A stretch of DNA of 64,000 bases from an uncultured Lachnospiraceae bacterium (GTDB taxonomy: Bacteria > Bacillota > Clostridia > Lachnospirales > Lachnospiraceae), in the NCBI GenBank assembly GCA_947626985.1, contig CANQUG010000010.1, positions 1-64,000 of the forward strand. The letters are read 5' to 3'. The position numbers and the translations under genes are program-made. The notes beneath the pieces were generated by a model. That model ran no database searches and was not told where the DNA came from. It worked only from the letters and a program-made list of their open reading frames with translations. This document shows, piece by piece, positions 57,742 through 64,000 of this stretch. Position 1 is the first letter of the stretch. Each line of letters begins with the position of its first letter.

Positions 57742-58683
57742 ACTTTTTTTCATTCTTCTTTTCTTTCGGAGGGAATCCTGCCTGCTGCGGATTTCCTCCG
57801 CTTCTTCTGCCCCAATTATCCGCAGAGTCTTCACCGCAAAGTAGCGGTCCTCCTCCGTCCGGCGGATCCGGACCTTCCCTTCCACATATCCGTGCTGTCT
57901 GCAGAAGGACACGCTGTAGTAGATCCTGGAGTTGTTCATGAACCAGCGGATCTTTCTTTTGGCGGGAAGATGGCAGACAGGGCATCTCGTGCTGCTCACT
58001 TCCCTGTCCTTCATGACCCTGTCCCTGTCGGCAAACTCTCTGGAAATGAATTTGTCATAGTCCGGGCAGGAAAGGCGGATCTCCTCCCTTTTTGTCCGGG
58101 GATTCTGGTATACGTCGACGGAAAAATAGGGAAGAAATTCCTCCGGGTTCATTTTCTTCAGCACACGGGCGGTATAGCAGGCGTCTGCCAGCGCCCTGTG
58201 AAAATCCGCGGTCCTGGGAATATCCAGGCCGCTGATGGCGTGCTCCAGCGCTCTCCGGAGATGCTCCGGGTCAAAAAAGAGGGCGTACAGCTTCTGCACA
58301 TCATAATAGCGCACCGGTCCCCGGAGCAGATACAGCTGATCATAGAACTTCAGATTTCTCTGGAGCTCCGTGAGGTCCTGATTTCCCCAGGTAAAAAAGA
58401 TGCTTTCCCGGCCGCACCAGTCCAGAAATTCCTGAGCCGCGGCGGGAAAGGGAATTCCCTTCTCCAGGTCCTTGTAGTCCACATGGATCACTTCGTGAAT
58501 GCTCTCATGGATCCAGTTATACACCTGAGGCCGGATCAGACGGTGAAAGCTGTCCGTGATCTCCAGATCCTCATTCAGTTTTACCGCGCCGATCTCTATA
58601 ATCTCAAACGGCAGACGGCTGTTGGAGTACTTCTTGCCGTCCGGGCTCTGATTCCACTCCAGATCAAAGACGATATAATCCAT
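57724..58683 (-). CDS. 3'-5' exonuclease (DEDD, KapD-like)
   Basis: YIVFDLEWNQ; FEIIEIGAVKL; FHRALADACYTARVL. Confidence 0.9.
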   Translation of the reverse strand: MDYIVFDLEWNQSPDGKKYSNSRLPFEIIEIGAVKLNEDLEITDSFHRLIRPQVYNWIHESIHEVIHVDYKDLEKGIPFPAAAQEFLDWCGRESIFFTWGNQDLTELQRNLKFYDQLYLLRGPVRYYDVQKLYALFFDPEHLRRALEHAISGLDIPRTADFHRALADACYTARVLKKMNPEEFLPYFSVDVYQNPRTKREEIRLSCPDYDKFISREFADRDRVMKDREVSSTRCPVCHLPAKRKIRWFMNNSRIYYSVSFCRQHGYVEGKVRIRRTEEDRYFAVKTLRIIGAEEAEEIRSRQDSLRKKRRMKKSLKKEI

Positions 58684-58749
58684 ATGTCCTTCCCCCGATC
58701 ATCCTTTAAAAACATTCCACCTGCGCGGCTCCGGACAGCTCTTTCCCTC

Positions 58750-59736
58750 TCACGTTCTCAGCGTTTCTCCCAGTTCATACAGCGCCGTGATCAGCTCCTC
58801 CTGGAACCTTTTCGTGTCGGCGTCCATCAGGATAAAGGCGTCCAGTTCCTCCTCCTCGTGCTCCCACCAGCGGAAATCGCAGAGCGTGGTTCCTCTGGAA
58901 GGTCCGCGGGAACAGTCCGCGTCCAGTATCGTCCTCTCTATGACAAAGATATCCGGATGGAGAAGATACATGAGGGGAACCGCTCCATAAATGCTGGTTT
59001 CTCCCCGGTATTTGTCCGATGAATGCTCCAGGGAGATCCCCGCCAGCTCTCCGCACAGCTTCGCAGCCGGGCTTCCCGACTGGCAGAGCTTCAGGATCTG
59101 CTTTCTCGTGAGGGTGCATTTCAGTGAAGCGTCCAGTCCGCACATGACCATAGGGATCCCGCTGCGGAACACAATCCCGGCCGCCTCCGGATCCGCGTAA
59201 ACGTGGTATTCCGCCGCGGACGTAATATTTCCGCCGCGGGCTGCTCCGCCGGAAAAAACGATCTCACGGATCTTCTTCGTGTCTTCCGGAAAGAGACGCG
59301 CCAGCATGGCGAGATTGGTCAGAGACGCCAGGGCCGCAATGGTGACCTTTTCTCCCTCCGGAAGCTCTGAGAGGATCCTGTGCAGGAATAAAACCGCGTG
59401 CTCCTTCTCCGGTATTCTGCTCTGTTTCTCTCCCGGGACCGAGGCCGGAGCATTACCGGAAAGTTCCATCTCCCCGAATCCGGGATCTCCGTAAAGTCCC
59501 CCTTCCTCAGGCTCTCTCACCAGGGGAACTCCCATCCCCATGGCCACAGGAGCATCCAGTCTCAGAAATGCTTCCAGTCCCAGAACATGGTCTGTCACTT
59601 CCTTCAGTTTTCCGTTTTCACTGACTGTGGTGACAGCCAGGATTTCAAAATTCTCTTTATTCGCCGCTCCGTATGCCAGGGCAATTCCCTGATCCCTGCC
59701 CGGAGCGCAGTCAATGATTAGTTTCTGTTTTTTCAT
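58750..59736 (-). CDS. Nucleoside hydrolase-like protein with degenerate N-terminal motif
   Basis: LIIDCAPGRDQGIALAYG; VTIAALASLTNLAMLARLFPEDTKKIREIVFSGGAARGGNITSAAEYHVYADPEAAGIVF. Confidence 0.88.
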   Translation of the reverse strand: MKKQKLIIDCAPGRDQGIALAYGAANKENFEILAVTTVSENGKLKEVTDHVLGLEAFLRLDAPVAMGMGVPLVREPEEGGLYGDPGFGEMELSGNAPASVPGEKQSRIPEKEHAVLFLHRILSELPEGEKVTIAALASLTNLAMLARLFPEDTKKIREIVFSGGAARGGNITSAAEYHVYADPEAAGIVFRSGIPMVMCGLDASLKCTLTRKQILKLCQSGSPAAKLCGELAGISLEHSSDKYRGETSIYGAVPLMYLLHPDIFVIERTILDADCSRGPSRGTTLCDFRWWEHEEEELDAFILMDADTKRFQEELITALYELGETLRT

Positions 59737-59907
59737 AAAAGCCCTCCCATCGCCGGTCCGGCGGAGAGATTTCCCGCCGGCCTGCTCCGGCCGTCTGATG
59801 TATGCCAGTCAGAAGTCCGTTTCGTTTCCTAACAGTATAACAGACCTGTCAGTGTCTTTCAACCGCCAACCCGGACAGATTGCAGTCTCCCGCCTTTTTC
59901 CAAGTTT

Positions 59908-59937
59908 AAAAAAGCAGTTCCCGAAAACGGGAACCGC
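59908..59937 (-). terminator. Terminator of the deacetylase gene
   Basis: Minus: GCGGTTCCCG-TTTT-CGGGAACTGC then TTTTTT. Confidence 0.85.
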
Positions 59938-59957
59938 CTTGTATGTACCAATATTGC

Positions 59958-61253
59958 TCAGCCTTCATCGCTGAAATCCTCTTCGCCGGAGTAGTCCTCC
60001 CCGTCGTCGCTGAAGTCTTCGCCGCCGGAATCTCCTCCGTCGCTGACGTCTCCTTCATCGGAGCTTCCTTCATCGCTCTCCCCGGAGGAATCCGAACCGT
60101 CCTCAAAGGAAGAGGAATTTCCGGAGAGCTCGGTAACCGCATCCGGATCGTAGCCTGCCACCTCGCCTTTGCTCAGGGAGCTGTTCCAGAAATCGGTGTA
60201 ATTGGTGTTCTGGAGCGTCACGCCCTTGGCCGCGGCCAGTTCGCTTACCGTGACCAGCTTGTACCCTTTTTCCACCAGCTCCGGAATGATCTTCAGAGAG
60301 GTCTGCACGGACGGCTCGTGGATGTCATGCATCAGGATGATGCTTCCGTCGCTGAGGTCGCCGTTCATGATCTCGTTATAGTCCTGCTCCACATTCATGT
60401 AGCTCCAGTCCAGAGAATCCAGAGACCACATGAAGAAAGGCTTCCCCACCGCGTCTACGATATCCTGGGTCCAGGAGCCGTAAGGCGCTCTCGCCACCGT
60501 GGCAGCCTGCCCGCAGGCGGAGATCAGCGCGTCGTCCGTCCTGGTAAACTGAGATACTGCCTCGTCCAGGGAGAGGGTAGTCAGCTGGGAATGATCCCAG
60601 GAATGGCTTCCCACCTCACAGCCGATCTCCAGAACTCTCGAAGGAATTTCCGGAAATGCCTCCACATTCTGTCCCACCATAAAGAAGGTCGCGTGAGCGT
60701 TATTCTCCTCCAGACAGTCCAGAAGGGTATCCGTATACTGTCCCGGGCCGTCATCGTAGGTGAGCGCCAGCATGGGGCGCTTCTTGTCCGGGTTATAGGA
60801 ACCATCCTCGTTAAAGTAATAGTCCTGCACGCCCCGGGTCACCCAGCCGGTCTCTATGTATCCGTGATCATCGAAGCAGTAGGTCGCTCCGTCGATTTCC
60901 TGAAATCCGGAGGAATAGAAGGTCCCGTCCGCGTTCCGGTACCACCGTCCCGTCTCATCATCGTGCCACCCCGGAGTCATCTGCGTCACCTTCCCCAGGT
61001 CTCCCTGTCCTCTTATAGGCTGACGAATGGCGGAATCCGGATCGGCCATGGAGGCCTGAGCCTGAACCTCGGTCACGGTCTCCCCTGTCTTTTTTCCTCC
61101 GATACTGCGGGCTATGGGAAGAATGATCCCCCTCACCACAAATATCACCGCCACGATCGCAGCGACCGCGTAAGTACCCAGCTTTATATATCTCCGCCTG
61201 CGCAGCTGGCGCTGTTTCCTGCGCATCCGCTCGCGCACAACCCGTTTATCCAT
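59958..61253 (-). CDS. Polysaccharide deacetylase, membrane-anchored, acidic C-terminal tail
   Basis: LALTYDDGPGQYTDTLLD; GSHSWDHSQL; RAPYGSW; N-terminal TM. Confidence 0.94.
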   Translation of the reverse strand: MDKRVVRERMRRKQRQLRRRRYIKLGTYAVAAIVAVIFVVRGIILPIARSIGGKKTGETVTEVQAQASMADPDSAIRQPIRGQGDLGKVTQMTPGWHDDETGRWYRNADGTFYSSGFQEIDGATYCFDDHGYIETGWVTRGVQDYYFNEDGSYNPDKKRPMLALTYDDGPGQYTDTLLDCLEENNAHATFFMVGQNVEAFPEIPSRVLEIGCEVGSHSWDHSQLTTLSLDEAVSQFTRTDDALISACGQAATVARAPYGSWTQDIVDAVGKPFFMWSLDSLDWSYMNVEQDYNEIMNGDLSDGSIILMHDIHEPSVQTSLKIIPELVEKGYKLVTVSELAAAKGVTLQNTNYTDFWNSSLSKGEVAGYDPDAVTELSGNSSSFEDGSDSSGESDEGSSDEGDVSDGGDSGGEDFSDDGEDYSGEEDFSDEG

Positions 61254-61400
61254 TTCTTATTTCCCCGCCTTATCCGTAAAACCTGCACTCATCGTTTTCC
61301 AGTGCCGCCGTTTCTCCCCCGTGCCGGCCGGCAGCCTGCCTTTTTCTGGATTCATCATACATCATATTTTCCGGAAAAACAACCGGAAAATGTCATGTAT

Positions 61401-62504
61401 TCAGAGAACCTTCCGGATTTCCAGATCCGGTGTCGCCAGCAGAATGTCCGCCTCTTTTCCAACGGTGAGAGAGCCCGTTTCCCCGTAAATGCCGATGCTC
61501 CTGGCAGGATTCCTGGAAGCGGCAAACAGAGCCTCCTTCAGGGGAATCCCGAAGGACACCGCCCTGCGCAGGCATTCCAGCAGGCACACTGCGGATCCGG
61601 CGATGGTGCCGTCCTTCAGAACGGCTTTTCCGTTGGTCACGGTCACCTCCTGACCTCCCAGCTGGTACCGGCCGTTGTCCATCCCCGCCGCCATCATGGA
61701 ATCGCTGATCAGGATCACTCTCTCCGGACCGAAGCCGGCGAAGGTCCATCTCACCACCGACGGGTGAATATGGATGCCGTCGCAGATCAGTTCCACCATA
61801 CATTTGGGATCGTCCAGAGCCGCGCCGATCAGTCCCGGTTCCCTGTGCCCGAGGGGCATCATGGCGTTGTACAGGTGCGTCACGTGACAGGCTCCGCGCC
61901 TCAGCGCTTCCGCGGCTGTCTCATAATCCGCGCCTGTATGCCCCAGAGAAATACACACCTCATCCTTAAATTCATCGATAAACTCCATGGCGCCTTCTGC
62001 GTCCGGCGCCACAGTAATCAGTTTTACGCGGTTTCCCGAGGCCTCGTTCAGTTCCCGGAAAAACGCTCCGTCGGGTCTGCGGATATACCGGGTCTCGTGG
62101 GCTCCCCGCTTCTTTTCGTCCAGGAAGGGACCTTCCATATTAATTCCGCAGATCACCGCGCCGTCCCCGCATTCCCCGGCTTCCTCCACCGACGCAAAAA
62201 TCTTCAGCAGCCGCTCCCGCGGAAGCGTCATGGAGGTAGGGCAGTAGGAAGTGATCCCGCAGCTCTTCTCATAGCGGAGGATCTCCTTCAGTCCCTCCGG
62301 ATCGCCGTCGGAAAAATCATGTCCCACCGCTCCGTGACTGTGAATATCCACAAGCCCCGGAAGGACCAGAAGCCCTTCCGCATCTATGATCGTCCTGTCC
62401 GTTACCTGGGACTCGTCCGCCACAATTTTATGGTTTTCCGTATACAGGTCCCTGATACGAAATGTTCCGTCCTCTTCGAATACCTTTCCGTTCTTTATGA
62501 TCAT
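61401..62504 (-). CDS. nagA: N-acetylglucosamine-6-phosphate deacetylase
   Basis: VLPGLVDIHSHGAVGHDFSDG; NMEGPFLDEKKRGAH; SLGHTGADYE; CHVTHLYNAMMPLGHREPGL. Confidence 0.95.
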   Translation of the reverse strand: MIIKNGKVFEEDGTFRIRDLYTENHKIVADESQVTDRTIIDAEGLLVLPGLVDIHSHGAVGHDFSDGDPEGLKEILRYEKSCGITSYCPTSMTLPRERLLKIFASVEEAGECGDGAVICGINMEGPFLDEKKRGAHETRYIRRPDGAFFRELNEASGNRVKLITVAPDAEGAMEFIDEFKDEVCISLGHTGADYETAAEALRRGACHVTHLYNAMMPLGHREPGLIGAALDDPKCMVELICDGIHIHPSVVRWTFAGFGPERVILISDSMMAAGMDNGRYQLGGQEVTVTNGKAVLKDGTIAGSAVCLLECLRRAVSFGIPLKEALFAASRNPARSIGIYGETGSLTVGKEADILLATPDLEIRKVL

Positions 62505-62514
62505 GGCTTCTCTC

Positions 62515-63897
62515 TCACTCCGTCTCTGTCCCGCCGTCTTCCGCTGCTGTCTCCCCGGCGGCGTTCTCTGCCGCGCCGGGTTCCTCTCCGTCATCCTCCG
62601 CTATATTTTCTTCCGCCGTTCCGTCTCCGGCCTCCGCGGCCCCGTTCCCGGCGTCCGTCTCCGGCGTGCCGTTATCGGCTTCGTCGCCCGTGACGCCGTT
62701 TTCATCCACGCCCACCATGTCGCCGTTGGCCACCATATCGGTAATCACCGCATTCTCCATGATGAAATTCTCCACCCGGATCAGCCCGATGGACTGATCC
62801 ACGCTCTCCTGCCCGTACGTATCGATGAGGTCCGCCAGATCCGTGGCTCCGTACTGCTCCATCATCCTGTTCTGAATCTCCAGACATTCCGGATCATCCA
62901 GACTGATTCCCTCGGCGTCCATGATCGCCTGCACGATCAGATTCTGTTTCACCACGTATTCCGCGTACTGCTGACAATCCTTGTCAAAGTTTTCCTGGGT
63001 GTAGCCCTGAGCCTCGATGAGCTCTTCCAGACTCATACCCGCCTGAGCGGCGTACAGTTCATTGATCTTTTTATACTGATTAATAAAATTGTCAATATCC
63101 TTCTGAGGATACTCTATGACCTCGGAGGAAGTCCAGACCATATTCCAGGCATTGCTGGTGAGACTGGTCTCCGCAGTCTCCTTCGCTTCCTCCTCCAGCT
63201 GAGTCCGGATGGAGGCCCTGTACTCCTCCTCCGTCTCATAATCGGTATTTTTCTTCACCCATTCCTCAGAGAATTCCGGGGCGCGCCGGAAGGCCTGAAG
63301 GGTAATCTGGAAATTTACGTCCTTTCCGGCCAGCGTGCTCACGTAATTCTCGGGAAAGGTCAGGGGCAGATCCCTGGTCTCTCCCTTTTTCATGCCCACG
63401 ATGCCGTCCTCGAAGCCGTCGATAAATCCGCCGTCGCCCACAACCAGATCAAAATTATTGGCAGTGCCTCCGTCAAAGGTTTCTCCGTCTATGGTTCCCA
63501 CATAATTAATGGTTACCTGATCTCCCATCTCCACGGCGCCGTCGCTGGCGGTGACTTCCTCCCGGTGATTCTCCATCTCCGTCTGAATTCTCAGCTCCAC
63601 ATCCTCATCGGTGATCTCCTGAACCGTCCGTTCCAGTTCCAGTCCCTTATACTGTCCAAGAGTCAGGTATTTGCCCGTATCCTCCACAGACACCAGCCTG
63701 GAGGCCCCTGCGGGCTCCTGCGCCTCTGCGGGCTCCGTTTTTTTCTCCTCGCCGGAGGCTTCCCCGGAGCCGGCGGTTTCTTCCCCCTCCGTCCGGTTCT
63801 CCTCCTGCGCGCTCCCTGCAGCGCTGCTTCCGCTGCAGGCGCTCACAGTCAGAGTCATGCCCAGCACAGCCGCTGCCAGGATCATTTTTTTTCTCAT
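62515..63897 (-). CDS. Trigger-factor-like FKBP-type peptidyl-prolyl isomerase lipoprotein with acidic tail
   Basis: Lipobox LTVSAC; VTINYVGTIDGETFDGGTANNFDLVVGDGGFIDGFEDGIVGMKKGETRDLPLTFPENY. Confidence 0.93.
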   Translation of the reverse strand: MRKKMILAAAVLGMTLTVSACSGSSAAGSAQEENRTEGEETAGSGEASGEEKKTEPAEAQEPAGASRLVSVEDTGKYLTLGQYKGLELERTVQEITDEDVELRIQTEMENHREEVTASDGAVEMGDQVTINYVGTIDGETFDGGTANNFDLVVGDGGFIDGFEDGIVGMKKGETRDLPLTFPENYVSTLAGKDVNFQITLQAFRRAPEFSEEWVKKNTDYETEEEYRASIRTQLEEEAKETAETSLTSNAWNMVWTSSEVIEYPQKDIDNFINQYKKINELYAAQAGMSLEELIEAQGYTQENFDKDCQQYAEYVVKQNLIVQAIMDAEGISLDDPECLEIQNRMMEQYGATDLADLIDTYGQESVDQSIGLIRVENFIMENAVITDMVANGDMVGVDENGVTGDEADNGTPETDAGNGAAEAGDGTAEENIAEDDGEEPGAAENAAGETAAEDGGTETE

Positions 63898-64000
63898 TCC
63901 GTTCGTTCTCCCTTCTTCTGGGTTTACCCATATTCTCCCTGTTTTTTCCGGGCCTTCTGCCCGCTGCATCGATTTCAGCGAAGCATTGCCGCTCATTCTA

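Noticed and set aside
59943-62693. 916-aa plus-strand ORF
   Set aside because: Spans three convincing minus-strand genes (deacetylase, nagA, foldase end); antisense artefact of GC-rich codon usage.

Overview
64 kb of a monoderm (Clostridia/Lachnospiraceae-like) chromosome. The left ~7.8 kb is an integrated filamentous-phage (inovirus-type) element. It has a gpV-like small protein, two small C-terminal-TM proteins, a major-coat-like protein, a pIII-like adhesin, a pVI-like protein, a secretin-less Zot/pI ATPase, a Rep_trans-type replication initiator and a tyrosine integrase that ends about 115 bp from tRNA-Lys(CTT). Two noncoding blocks in it carry very long hairpins. The rest is mostly chromosomal: trmB, trxB, DUF885 peptidase, FabT-like MarR, CapA, tatD, a Mo-cofactor cluster (moaC-moaA-mogA-MOSC), malY-type aminotransferase, AAA-ATPase/PDDEXK, MNT nucleotidyltransferase, PrsA-like foldase, mfd, pth, two COG0523 GTPases (one with a His-rich repeat), nusG-rplK-rplA and secE-rpmG, a surface-glycopolymer cluster (TPP enzyme, SDR, LicD and pseudo-LicD, TagD-Gfo/Idh fusion, acyltransferase, ABC exporter, GT2, sugar-phosphate transferase), glgC-glgD/glgP, ileS with a T-box leader, dacA, exonuclease, nucleoside-hydrolase-like, polysaccharide deacetylase, nagA and a trigger-factor-like lipoprotein. 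Main items for follow-up: the phage hairpins and the mosaic adhesin, a DnaA-box cluster inside a 16-bp inverted repeat (9421-9466), 32-35-bp periodic intergenic repeats at four loci, the TagD-Gfo/Idh fusion beside a catalytically dead LicD, a nucleoside-hydrolase homologue lacking its metal ligands, and a decayed UPF0175/DUF3368 toxin-antitoxin remnant. Everything was read by eye; no database search or folding program was run.
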